DNA from: Haloarcula marina
Lineage (GTDB): Archaea; Halobacteriota; Halobacteria; Halobacteriales; Haloarculaceae
Assembly: GCF_024218775.1 (NCBI RefSeq)
Contig: NZ_CP100404.1
Span: forward strand, 682,001 to 746,000
Direction: 5' to 3'
DNA: 64,000 bases
This document shows, piece by piece, positions 1 through 9,147 of this stretch. Numbering within the stretch: the stretch's first letter is position 1; every line of letters begins with the position of its first letter. The translations under genes and the position numbers were made by a program. The notes under the pieces are model-generated. The model was not told the origin of the DNA. It ran no database searches and saw only the letters and a list, made by a program, of their open reading frames with translations.

Positions 1-1467
1 GACAGTCGCGAGGTCCACGCCTTCGACGACATCACCACCTCGCCGTACCTCCAGGCGACGGAGACGGCGATGCGCAGCGGGGTCTTCGTCCCCGTCGGCG
101 ACCACGGCGTTCTCGTCGCGGGGGCCCCGGAGGTAGCGGCTATCGACGACGACACCCGACAGCTCCTCGAGTTGCTCGGCACGAACGCGGCGACGGCGTA
201 CGACCGCGTCGAACGTGAGGCCCGACTCCGTGAGCACGAACGGCGACTGGAACGCCAGCGGGAATCACTCGCCGCGCTCAACAACCTCCACGACACCGTC
301 CGCGGTATCACCGATGCGGTCATCTCTCAATCCACTCGTGCGGAGATAGAGCAGACGGTCTGTTCCCGACTGGTCGAGTCGGATACCTTCGAGTTCGCGT
401 GGGTCGGCGACGTCGACCCGGCGTCACAGACGCTGAACGTCCGCGCCGAGTCGGGCGTCGAGGGATACCTCGACGAGGTCACTGTCTCGACGGACCCGGA
501 CGAGCCGACCGGTCGGGGTCCGGCGGGAACGGCCCTCCGGACTGGTGAGATGCAGGTCACGCAAGACGTACTCAACGACCCCGACTTCGAGCCATGGGCC
601 GACGCGGCCGACCGCTTCGGCTACCGCTCGGTGGCGGCCATCCCGCTGACGAACGACGGCTCTATGTACGGGATGCTGGGGCTCTACGCGAGCAGACCGA
701 ACACGTTCGACGACACGGTTCGAACGGTCGTCGGGCAACTCGGCGAAATCGTCGGCCACGCCATCGCCGCGACCGAACGGAAGCGGGCGCTGACCAGCGA
801 CGAAGTCGTCGAACTCACGTTCCAAATCCGAGACGTGTTCGACGCGGTCGACGTCGACGCCTCCCCGACCGGAACGATACGCATCGAACACGCGATACCG
901 ACCGGAGGCGACGAGTTTCTCGTCTTCGGACAGGCCGACGCCGAGGCCGTGGAGACGCTCGAAGCCCTCGTGGCGGGACTGTCACACTGGACCGACCTCA
1001 CCATTCGAGCGGAGGCCGAGGGGGTGGTGCGCTACGAACTCACGCTGGTGGAGCCCCCAGTCCTGTCGAACGTCGCGTCACGGGGCGGGTACGTCGACGC
1101 CGCCCGCATCGAAGCAGGGGACTACCAGATGGTGATTCACTTACCGCCGGGCGCGAACGTCCGGGAGGTCACCGACGTCGTCCAGGCGGCGTATCCGGCG
1201 GCGGACCTCCTGAAGAGCCAGCAGGTGACGCGGGAGGAGGACACCGCCCAACGGGTTCAGAGCGCGCTGACGGACGACCTCACGGACCGACAGCGGACGA
1301 CGCTCGAAGCGGCGTTCCACTCGGGGTTCTTCGAGTGGCCCCGAGACGCCTCCGGGGAGGATGTCGCCGACTCCCTCGGCGTCAGCGCCCCGACCTTCCA
1401 CCAACACCTCCGGAAGGCTCAGCGAAAGGTTCTGGCCGCACTTCTGCGGTCGTCGCTGACCGAGTGA
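1..1467 (+). CDS. GAF-domain regulator of the bacterio-opsin activator (Bat) type, 5' end missing
   Basis: The reading frame is open from the first base of the window, so the start codon lies upstream; an internal ATG at 70 is not needed. The visible part has a short coiled segment, a GAF-like sensor domain (roughly visible residues 95-255, with GTALRTGEMQVTQDV and AAIPLTNDGSMYGMLGLYA), then a bacterio-opsin-activator type linker domain. It ends in a C-terminal HTH_10 DNA-binding domain: LTDRQRTTLEAAFHSGFFEW followed by the helix pair EDVADSLGVSAPTFHQHL. This order is standard for haloarchaeal Bat-like one-component regulators, which often carry PAS or response-regulator domains at the N-terminus; that part is not visible. 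The target genes cannot be told from sequence. The next gene starts 283 bases downstream on the same strand. Confidence 0.85.
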   Translation, partial: DSREVHAFDDITTSPYLQATETAMRSGVFVPVGDHGVLVAGAPEVAAIDDDTRQLLELLGTNAATAYDRVEREARLREHERRLERQRESLAALNNLHDTVRGITDAVISQSTRAEIEQTVCSRLVESDTFEFAWVGDVDPASQTLNVRAESGVEGYLDEVTVSTDPDEPTGRGPAGTALRTGEMQVTQDVLNDPDFEPWADAADRFGYRSVAAIPLTNDGSMYGMLGLYASRPNTFDDTVRTVVGQLGEIVGHAIAATERKRALTSDEVVELTFQIRDVFDAVDVDASPTGTIRIEHAIPTGGDEFLVFGQADAEAVETLEALVAGLSHWTDLTIRAEAEGVVRYELTLVEPPVLSNVASRGGYVDAARIEAGDYQMVIHLPPGANVREVTDVVQAAYPAADLLKSQQVTREEDTAQRVQSALTDDLTDRQRTTLEAAFHSGFFEWPRDASGEDVADSLGVSAPTFHQHLRKAQRKVLAALLRSSLTE

Positions 1468-1610
1468 CCGGGGGCGCGACTGCGGTTCCGGTAGTCGTCT
1501 GTTACCGGCAGTAACCGCTTCCTCCGCCCCGTCGGCCCGTTTCAGTCGGCAGATTCCGTCCGAGACGGGTCGTCTGACCCTCGGCGTTCTGGTCCGATTG
1601 CACGATGAGG

Positions 1611-1623
1611 CCACATAGTGTGG
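1611..1623. promoter_or_regulatory. Perfect 13-base palindrome upstream of the surface-protein gene
   Basis: CCACATAGTGTGG is a perfect inverted repeat (5-base arms, 3-base centre) about 130 bases before the ATG at 1751. A second one, GTTACCGGCAGTAAC, lies at 1501-1515. Both sit in the 283-base gap that must hold the promoter of the two-gene surface-protein/RND unit. They could be operator sites, possibly for the adjacent Bat-like regulator, but there is no direct evidence. Confidence 0.3.
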
Positions 1624-1750
1624 TTCTAGCGCGAGATAATCGGACGCAATACAAAGTACGTTCTACCCCCTGATTCGCTCGGCTGATGGCCAGCAGACAT
1701 AACTGCCGCGACAGGTCCGTGGCAACGCGAGTGAATCCGGCCCCGAGACG

Positions 1751-4700
1751 ATGAATCGGTCGCTCGCGCTCGCGTTGGCGGCCCTCCTGCTCTGCTCTCC
1801 GGTTGCGGCCGGGAGCGACGGGTTCGTTTCGCACGCGCGCGAGCAGCGGTGGGACACTTCGGCGTCCCTCACGTCCGGCGGGACGCCGGGGTTCGAACTG
1901 GAAGACGTCGACACGGACCTGCAGGTCGGCGAGGACGGCACCCTCTCGCTGGACATCGAGAATTACAATCTGGGCAACCTCACGGACGCGACGGTGGTCC
2001 TCCGGTCGACGAACCCCGAAATCAGCGTCGGGACGCGGAACGGGAGTCGGTTCGTCGGCGACTGGGAGAACAACGACACGGAGACCGTCGAGTTCGCCGT
2101 CTCGGCGAGCGAGGCCGCCCGCGAACAGGAGTACCCACTCACAGCGGTCGTGCGGTACACCGACCCGAACGGGAACGCCACGCAGTCGGCCCCGATTACG
2201 TTCGGTATCGAACCGGACCGGCGACAGCGGTTCAAACTGACGGACGTCGACGGGTCGCTTCGAGCGGGGGCGGACGGCGAGATAGACGTCACGGTGAAGA
2301 ACAAGGGGCCGCGTGACGTCGAGGACGCGGTCCTGTTGGTCCGCGAGACGGCCGACGGCGTGACGCCGCTGAAGTCCGAGGTGGCGCTCGGGGAGTTCGA
2401 GGACGGGGAGAAAGAGACCGTCGAACTCCCGTTCCGGGTCGACCGGTCGGTTCCGGCGAGTAAACGCCAGTTCGAGTTCGCGGTCGGCTACACCACCGAG
2501 GACGGCGTCCGCCGGGAGGGCGGGCCGCTGTTCGGGAAGGTGAAGATACGGGACCGGGAAGACATCGTGAGCGTCGAAGACGTCGACGTCGACGCGCGAA
2601 TCGGTGAGCGGGGAACGGTCCGCGTCACGCTCGAAAACGAGGGGGACGATGACTTGCGGGACGCGCGGGTGACGTTCTCGTCGCTCGATTCGGCCGTTCG
2701 CTTCGGCGAGGCGCGGAACACCTCGCGGTTCGTCGACGAGTGGGAGGGGGGCGACGAGGAGACGTTCGAGTTACCGACGCGGTTCTCGGCGGATGCGTCG
2801 ACCGACGAGTACCCCATCGCCGTCCGGGTCCGGTATCTCGACGAGGACGGGAATCCGCAGGTCGCGGACGACGTACAGTTCGGGGTCGAACCCGACGACG
2901 CACAGGAGTTCGACCTCGACGACGTGGAGGGTGACTTACGGGTCGGGGCGGACGGAACCGTCGAGGGGACGGTGACCAACGACGGGCCGGACGACGTCTC
3001 CGACGCCGTGTTGGTCGTCCAGTCGACGCCGGAGGGCGTGACGGCGCTCCAGCAACGGATTCCGTTGCGCGAGTTCGACGACGGCGAGGGCGAGGACTTC
3101 TCGCTCCCGGTTCGGGTGGCCGACGACGCCGAACCGACCGAGCGCCAGTTCGAGTTCGCGGTGCAGTACACGAACGACGACGGGGAGCGACTGACCAGCG
3201 ACCCGCTGTTCGCGACGGTCGAGATTCGCGAGGAAGCGGAGGTGTTCGTGGTCGAAGACGTGACGACCGACTCGCAGGTCGGTGACCGCGGGACCGTCAC
3301 CGTGACGCTGCGAAACGACGGGGACGAGGACCTGACCGACGCCGGAGTGAGTTTCTCCTCGCGCGACCCGAGTTTCAGACTCGGCGGGTCGCTCAACACC
3401 ACGCGGTACGTCGCGGAGTGGGACGCGGGCGAAGAAGTGACCTTCGAGCTACCGACGCGGTTCTCGGCCGACGCGGTGACCGACGAGTACCCCGTGTTCG
3501 TCCGCGTCGACTACACGGACGCGGACGGCGACGAACGGGTCGCCGACGACGTGCGGTTCGGGGTGACGCCCGTCGAGGAACAGCAGTTCGACATCGACAA
3601 CCCCGAGGGGCAACTCCAGGTCGGGCGGGACGGGACTGTCGAAGGCGACATCGAGAACACCGGCCCGCAGGACACCTCCTCGGCGGTGCTACGGGTCATC
3701 ACCCCGAACGACGACGTCGTCGCCCTCGAATCGGAGTACGTCCTCGGGGACTTCGACGAGGGCGACCGGCGGTCGTTCGAGTTCCCGGTTCGGGTCCTCG
3801 ACAGCGCCCGGCCCGGCGCGAAGCAGTTCGAGTTCGTCGTCGAGTACCGCAACGACGAGGGCGACGTTATCGAGAGCAGGCGACTGGCCGCGGAGTACGA
3901 GGTGTTCGCCGAAGCGGGGCAGTTCCGCGTCACCGACCTCGACAGCGACGTGCAGGTCGGCGAAGACGGCACCGCCGCGCTCACCCTGCGGTACACCGGG
4001 GACGAGGAACTCACGAACGCCGTCGTCCAGTTGCAGTCGGTCGGCGGCGAGTTGACCGTCGGCGCGGTCGACCGTCCGAACGGGAGCCGTGCGGTCGGCG
4101 AGTGGGACCCCGGCGAGCGCCGGACCGTCACGTTCCGGGTGTCGGCCCCGGAGAACGCGGCCCCGCAGGCGTATCCGTTCGACGTGCGCGTCGCCTACGA
4201 GGACGAGGACGGCGACGCACAGCAGTCCGAGCCAATCGCGCTCGCAATCGTGCCCGCGCCCGAACAGGAGTTCTCGCTCGGGAACGTCGCCGGTGACCTC
4301 GAAGTCGGGGCCGAACGCGACCTGACGGGCCGGGTCGTCAACGACGGGCCGCGACCCGTCGGGGACGTGGTCGTCGAACTCACGTCGACGAGCGACTCGC
4401 TCTCGCCGCAGGAGCGCGAGTACGCCATCGGCGACCTCGGGCGGAACGACTCCGCGCGGTTCCGGCTTCCAGTCGTGGTTCCCACCGACGCCGAGGCGAT
4501 TCCGCGACAGGTCCAGTTCGTCGTCCGGTACAGCAACGCGGACGGGGACCGCCGCGAGAGTCGGGTCCTCCCGGCGACGCTTCCGGTGGCGGCCGAGCGC
4601 GACACGTTCCGCGTCGTCGACGTGGCGCAGTCGGTGCAGGCGGGCGACGACGGGAACGTCACGGTCACGCTGGAGAACGCGGGCGAGGAGCGAGTCGGGC

Positions 4701-5761
4701 GGACGCTCGTCTCCCTGCGCTCACAGAGCGGCGAACTGCGGGTCGGCGAGGGCGTCAACGCCACGCGATTCGTCGCGTCGCTTCGTCCCGGTGAGCGCCG
4801 GACCGTCACGTTCCGGGTGTCGGCCCCCGAGGACGCGGGCGGCCAGCGGTATCCGCTCCGACTCCGGGTGGGCTACGAGGACGCCAGCGGCGACAGCCAA
4901 CCATCCGAGACACAGACCATCGGCGTGGTGGCGGCTGGCGACCAGTCGTTCGCCGTCGAGAACGTCTCGGGGACGCTCCGGGTCGGCGCGGAGGGAACGG
5001 TTCGGGCGACGATTCGGAATCGGGGGCCGAATCCCGTCACCGAAGCGTTCGCCAGTCTGGCGGTCGGCAGTGAGAACCTCGTCGTCCAGGAAAACGAGTC
5101 GCGCCTCGGCCGTCTCGAACCCGGCGAGCGCGCGGGCGTCTCGTTCCCCGTCGAGGTACTGGACGAGACGGAACCCGGCGACAGGCGCGTCTCCTTCGTC
5201 GTTCAGTACCAGAACGTCGAGGACGAGTCCCGACGGAGCGACCCGCTTCCGCGCGGCGTCGCCGTCGCCGAGCGACGCCCGGTGTTCGTGGTCCGTCCCG
5301 GCAACACCACCGTCGACGCCGGCGGGAGCGAGGTCATCACGCTGGAAGTCACCAACAACGGCGACGCGGTGCTCTCGAACGTCGACGCCAAGGTGTTCGT
5401 CAACGACCCGCTGAACGCGGACGACGACCAGGCGTTCGTCTCGCGCCTCCGGCCCGGGCAGACGGTCGAGTTGGCGTTTTCGGTGAGTGCGTCGGGCGGT
5501 GCGACGACGAAAGACTACCCGCTGTCGGTCGACTTCCAGTACGAGGAACCGGACGGCGAGACGAAACTCTCCGAGACGTACCGCGTTCCGGTCGCGGTAC
5601 AGGAACCGAGCGGTGACGGCCTGCCGATACTGCTCCTCCTCGTCGGCCTCCTCGTCCTCGCCGCCGTCGTGGCGGCGGTGGTGCTCTACCGTCGCCGTCG
5701 CCGGCGGGCGGGGGAAACGACGGACGCGCCCCCGTCAGAAACCGACTCCTCGGGAGGGTGA
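1751..5761 (+). CDS. Large secreted, membrane-anchored protein of alternating CARDB-like beta-sandwich modules
   Basis: A 1336-residue exported protein. The N-terminus (MNRSLALALAALLLCSPVAA) is a Sec-type signal peptide. Residues ~48-1285 are built of eleven beta-sandwich modules of about 110 residues resembling CARDB/COG1361 S-layer-type domains. Two module types alternate: type A (ending in an N-x-[ST]-RFV-x-x-W stretch and a YP-x-x-VRV-x-Y strand) and type B (with D/N-GP and RQFEFAV-x-Y). The order is A-B five times plus a final A, with a 226-residue period. A single transmembrane helix (LPILLLLVGLLVLAAVVAAV) and a basic tail YRRRRRR follow, so the repeats face outside. Many N-x-[ST] sites (NGS, NTS, NTT, NAT) suggest N-glycosylation. 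The stop codon is three bases before the GTG of an RND transporter, so the pair is very likely co-transcribed and may act together. Exact function unknown. Confidence 0.85.
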   Translation: MNRSLALALAALLLCSPVAAGSDGFVSHAREQRWDTSASLTSGGTPGFELEDVDTDLQVGEDGTLSLDIENYNLGNLTDATVVLRSTNPEISVGTRNGSRFVGDWENNDTETVEFAVSASEAAREQEYPLTAVVRYTDPNGNATQSAPITFGIEPDRRQRFKLTDVDGSLRAGADGEIDVTVKNKGPRDVEDAVLLVRETADGVTPLKSEVALGEFEDGEKETVELPFRVDRSVPASKRQFEFAVGYTTEDGVRREGGPLFGKVKIRDREDIVSVEDVDVDARIGERGTVRVTLENEGDDDLRDARVTFSSLDSAVRFGEARNTSRFVDEWEGGDEETFELPTRFSADASTDEYPIAVRVRYLDEDGNPQVADDVQFGVEPDDAQEFDLDDVEGDLRVGADGTVEGTVTNDGPDDVSDAVLVVQSTPEGVTALQQRIPLREFDDGEGEDFSLPVRVADDAEPTERQFEFAVQYTNDDGERLTSDPLFATVEIREEAEVFVVEDVTTDSQVGDRGTVTVTLRNDGDEDLTDAGVSFSSRDPSFRLGGSLNTTRYVAEWDAGEEVTFELPTRFSADAVTDEYPVFVRVDYTDADGDERVADDVRFGVTPVEEQQFDIDNPEGQLQVGRDGTVEGDIENTGPQDTSSAVLRVITPNDDVVALESEYVLGDFDEGDRRSFEFPVRVLDSARPGAKQFEFVVEYRNDEGDVIESRRLAAEYEVFAEAGQFRVTDLDSDVQVGEDGTAALTLRYTGDEELTNAVVQLQSVGGELTVGAVDRPNGSRAVGEWDPGERRTVTFRVSAPENAAPQAYPFDVRVAYEDEDGDAQQSEPIALAIVPAPEQEFSLGNVAGDLEVGAERDLTGRVVNDGPRPVGDVVVELTSTSDSLSPQEREYAIGDLGRNDSARFRLPVVVPTDAEAIPRQVQFVVRYSNADGDRRESRVLPATLPVAAERDTFRVVDVAQSVQAGDDGNVTVTLENAGEERVGRTLVSLRSQSGELRVGEGVNATRFVASLRPGERRTVTFRVSAPEDAGGQRYPLRLRVGYEDASGDSQPSETQTIGVVAAGDQSFAVENVSGTLRVGAEGTVRATIRNRGPNPVTEAFASLAVGSENLVVQENESRLGRLEPGERAGVSFPVEVLDETEPGDRRVSFVVQYQNVEDESRRSDPLPRGVAVAERRPVFVVRPGNTTVDAGGSEVITLEVTNNGDAVLSNVDAKVFVNDPLNADDDQAFVSRLRPGQTVELAFSVSASGGATTKDYPLSVDFQYEEPDGETKLSETYRVPVAVQEPSGDGLPILLLLVGLLVLAAVVAAVVLYRRRRRRAGETTDAPPSETDSSGG

Positions 5762-5764
5762 AGC

Positions 5765-8242
5765 GTGGCCGGAACGGACCTCCTCGGGCGGGTCAACGAC
5801 GTGGTCGTCGGTCGACCGACCACCGTCGTCGCCGCGTTCCTCGTCGTGACCCTCCTGTTCGTCCCGGGGTTGGCGAGCGTCTCGACGGAGGCCGGAACCG
5901 AACAGTTCACGCAGGACAGCCCCGCACAGACCGCCTTCGAGCGGGTCAACGAGGACTTCGGGCCGACGTTCGAACCCGACAGCGGGAGCACGCAGTTGAT
6001 TCAACGCGGGCGAAACGTCCTCTCGAAACCCGAGCTATTGCGGATGCTCCGGGCGCTCTCGCGACTCGACGAACGCGAGGACATCCGCGTCGCGTCGACG
6101 AGCAGTGCGGCCAGTACCGTCGCCCGGACTCTCGACCCGTCGGCGACGACGCTCGACGCCCAGCGGCGAGCTATCGAGGGCGCCTCGCCGGGCGAGATAG
6201 ACCGCGCGGTCGACGAGGCTGCCGACAGTCCGGGGTTCCGAAGCCAACTGAGCGAGGACTTCAACCGCGAGTCGGCCACCGCCTCGGCGACCATCGCCGT
6301 CGTCCAACACCGCATTCCGGGCGGCGTCGACGCGGCCGCCGGGATGGGCGGAACGAGTCCGCTGACGGCCATCCAACTCCGCACCGAACGCGTCGTCGAC
6401 ACCGTCGGCGGCGACATCGTCGTGTTCGGGTCGGGCCTCGTCTCGCAGGAGTTCTCGACCATCATCTTCGACTCGCTGTTCATCGTCGTTCCCGCCGCCG
6501 TCGCGCTCATCGTCCTCTTTCTGGTGTACGCCTACCGCAACCCCGTCGACCTCGTTCTGGGCCTGTTCTCGCTGGTCATGACGCTCGTCTGGACGCTGGG
6601 GTTTCTCGGCCTCGCGGGCATCCCGTTCACGCAACTGCTCATCGCGGTGCCGCCGCTCTTGCTGGCCGTCGGCATCGACTTCGGCCTCCACGCTATCAAC
6701 CGCTACCGCGAGGAACGGGCGGGCGGGTACGACATCCGGGAGTCGATGGCCGTGGCGAACCGCCAGTTGCTCGTCGCGTTCTTCATCGTCACCGGGACGA
6801 CGGTCATCGGCTTCAGCGCCAACGCGGTCAGCGACCTCGGGCCGATTCGTGACTTCGGCATCATCGCCGCCGTCGGCATCGTCTTCACGTTCCTCATCTT
6901 CGGCATCTTCCTCCCGGCGGCGAAAGTCGCCATCGACGAACTGTTCGACTCGCTCGGCATCCCGATGCCGTTCCAGCGTCCCCTCGGTCGGGAGGAGACG
7001 CTCCTCGGTCGAGTCCTTCCCGTCGGCGTCGAAATCGCACGGCGAGCGCCCACCGTCTTCGTCGCCCTCGTCTTGCTCGGGTCGATCGGCGCGGGCTACT
7101 ACGGCACCGGTGTCGACACGGCCTTCTCGCAGGACGACTTCCTCCCGCCGGAGGACAACCCCGCGTACCTCGAAGAACTCCCCGAACCGTTCCGACCGGG
7201 CGAGTACACCGTCACGGAGCGGACGAACTTCTTAGAGGAGAACTTCGAATCCGCACAGGACGACACCGTCGTCGTCTACGTCCAAGCCCCACTTCGGCAG
7301 GACGACGCTCTGGAGTCGATTCAGCGGGTGAGTCGAAACCCACCGGAGACGTTCGTCGCGTCGAACCGCCGCGCGGAGTTCCAGAGCATCATCGGGGTGA
7401 TTCGCGCGTACGCGAACCAGTCGCGGTCGTTCGCCCGTCTCGTCGAACGGAGCGACGTGGACGCCGACGGGGTTCCCGACGACAACCTCGAAGCCATCTA
7501 CGACCGCCTCCTCGCCTCGCCGCTCCGCGACCAAGCCCTGTCGTTCATCACCGAAGACCTCCGGAGTGCGCGGGTCGTTTACACGACGGAAGGCGGCGCC
7601 GACCAGGGCGAGATAACGGTCGACGCGCGGACCGTCGCCGACCGGTATCGTTTCGAAGCCACCGCGACCGGGTCCGTCGTCGTCTTTCAGGACGTGGCCG
7701 ACACCATCCTCGCCTCCGCGGTCCAGAGCCTCCTCGTCGCGCTGGCCGCGACGGCCGTCTTCCTCGTGGTCATCTACCGCGTCCTCGTCGGGCGCGCCTC
7801 GCTCGGCATCGCCAATCTGGTCCCGATTCTCGTGACCATCACGCTCCTCGCTGGGACGATGCGACTGTTCGGACTGCCGTTCAACGCGCTCACCGCGACC
7901 ATCCTCTCAATCTCGCTCGGTCTCGGCATCGACTACTCGGCGCACTTCGTCCACCGCTTCGCCGACGAGTACGACGAGCGGATTCCCGGCGAGGACCTCG
8001 ACGGCGAGATGCCCATGGACGCCGTGGTTCCGGCGCTGACCGCCACCGTCACCGGAACCGGCGGCGCGCTCACGGGCAGTATGCTCACGACGGTCAGCGG
8101 TATCGGCGTCCTCGTGCTCGCGATTACGCCAATCCTCGGCCAGTTCGGGATACTGACGGCACTGTCGATTCTGTACTCCTACCTCACTTCGATGGTCGTC
8201 ACGCCGAGCGTCCTCGTGGTGTGGGCGCGCCTCGCCGGGTGA
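5765..8242 (+). CDS. MMPL/RND-superfamily transporter
   Basis: An 825-residue polytopic membrane protein with classic RND topology: one N-terminal helix, a large exterior loop, a block of helices, then the same pattern again. The MMPL-type signature GIDFGLHAINRYREE is in the first half and GLGIDYSAHFVHRFADEYDE in the second; the aspartate in each GID motif is the proton-relay position in this family. Archaeal members are proposed to export lipids or hydrophobic compounds, but the substrate is unknown. The chosen start is GTG at 5765, giving MAGTDLLGRVNDVVVGRPTT and three bases between the genes; no better ATG lies near. Linkage to the repeat protein suggests a transporter with a large outer partner. 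Confidence 0.9.
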   Translation: MAGTDLLGRVNDVVVGRPTTVVAAFLVVTLLFVPGLASVSTEAGTEQFTQDSPAQTAFERVNEDFGPTFEPDSGSTQLIQRGRNVLSKPELLRMLRALSRLDEREDIRVASTSSAASTVARTLDPSATTLDAQRRAIEGASPGEIDRAVDEAADSPGFRSQLSEDFNRESATASATIAVVQHRIPGGVDAAAGMGGTSPLTAIQLRTERVVDTVGGDIVVFGSGLVSQEFSTIIFDSLFIVVPAAVALIVLFLVYAYRNPVDLVLGLFSLVMTLVWTLGFLGLAGIPFTQLLIAVPPLLLAVGIDFGLHAINRYREERAGGYDIRESMAVANRQLLVAFFIVTGTTVIGFSANAVSDLGPIRDFGIIAAVGIVFTFLIFGIFLPAAKVAIDELFDSLGIPMPFQRPLGREETLLGRVLPVGVEIARRAPTVFVALVLLGSIGAGYYGTGVDTAFSQDDFLPPEDNPAYLEELPEPFRPGEYTVTERTNFLEENFESAQDDTVVVYVQAPLRQDDALESIQRVSRNPPETFVASNRRAEFQSIIGVIRAYANQSRSFARLVERSDVDADGVPDDNLEAIYDRLLASPLRDQALSFITEDLRSARVVYTTEGGADQGEITVDARTVADRYRFEATATGSVVVFQDVADTILASAVQSLLVALAATAVFLVVIYRVLVGRASLGIANLVPILVTITLLAGTMRLFGLPFNALTATILSISLGLGIDYSAHFVHRFADEYDERIPGEDLDGEMPMDAVVPALTATVTGTGGALTGSMLTTVSGIGVLVLAITPILGQFGILTALSILYSYLTSMVVTPSVLVVWARLAG

Positions 8243-8244
8243 CA

Positions 8245-9092
8245 TCACAGGTGCTCGACGGTGGCGGCCCGTGACTCGTCCGCGACCACGAACTCGTTGT
8301 CCGCCGTCGTCAGCCCCTGTACCTCGATACGCCATCCGTACCCGGGCGTCTCTTGCTCGTCTGTCTCGACGCGGGTCCGTTCGATGCCAGCCGTGTGGAC
8401 GTTACGCAGTCCGATGCCCTACTGACCGATGTCCGGTCCGCGGAGCAGTCCCGGCGCAGTGACGGTCGTTTCGGTCACCGTGACGGACTCGGCGTCGGCG
8501 ATTTCGACGCCGTCACTGTTGGTCCCCACGAAGGTGTTGTCCTCGACGAGACCGCCGGCCACGCCGCCGAGGCGAACGAACCGCGCCCGCGTCGACCGGA
8601 CCCTCGTGTCTCGCACCACCGTCTCGGCGTTCTGCATCCGGGCCCCGGTGAGTGCGTCGCCGGTGGCGAGTCGGTCCCGAACGGGTTCGGTGAACGTAAT
8701 CGACTCCGGGTTGACGGGGTCGCCGGTGACGCCGCCGCCGCGTTCGTCTACTGCTTCGACCGCCGGGAGCATCCCTTTGCGTTCGAGTCGGTCGCTCGCG
8801 GCGACGAGTCGGTCGCCCGCGCCGACGCGCGTGCCGAACCCCGCGTAGACGCGCACGGTGCGGTCGTCGAGGAACTCACGGACCGCCATCAGTTCGTTGT
8901 CGGCGACCACGGCGTCGTCGCCGGTGAGGTCGACGACAGTGAAGGCTCCTCCGCGGGCGTCGTCCCGTCACCATCGAGAAAGTTACAGCCAGCGAGGCCG
9001 CCGACGCTGGCCGCTGCGAGCGACGCGAGCCATCGCCGTCTGGTCGGGTTCGAGTGCTCTCCAGGTCGGTCGTCCCCCCTGCTTCGGTCCAT
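8245..9092 (-). pseudogene. Disrupted Tat lipoprotein with right-handed beta-helix (NosD-like) repeats
   Basis: Reading leftward from ATG at 9092, the first 67 codons encode an export signal: twin arginines (TRRRWLASLAAAS) and a lipobox GGLAGCNF, so the mature protein would be a lipid-anchored surface protein. Around 8940-8960 the frame changes: the homologous continuation (FTVVDLTGDDAVVADNELMA) is in another frame and runs to a TAG at 8419-8421. In the same frame beyond that TAG, coding continues without a further stop (GIGLRNVHTAGIERTRVETD ... ATVEHL) to TGA at 8245. The body shows beta-helix-like turns (VEDNTFVGTNSDGVEIADAE), as in NosD/pectate-lyase folds. One frameshift plus one in-frame stop indicate a decayed gene, or two sequencing errors. 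It converges with the RND gene, two bases apart. Confidence 0.7.
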
Positions 9093-9147
9093 CCGTTAGC
9101 CGTCAATCGGTAGCACGCCGCAAAATACTGCTGGTGTGCCGCGCGTC

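Noticed and set aside
8419-8421. Pyrrolysine or other recoding of the TAG in the lipoprotein gene
   Set aside because: Halobacteria are not known to have the pyl system and the same gene also has a frameshift, so decay or sequencing error is simpler.
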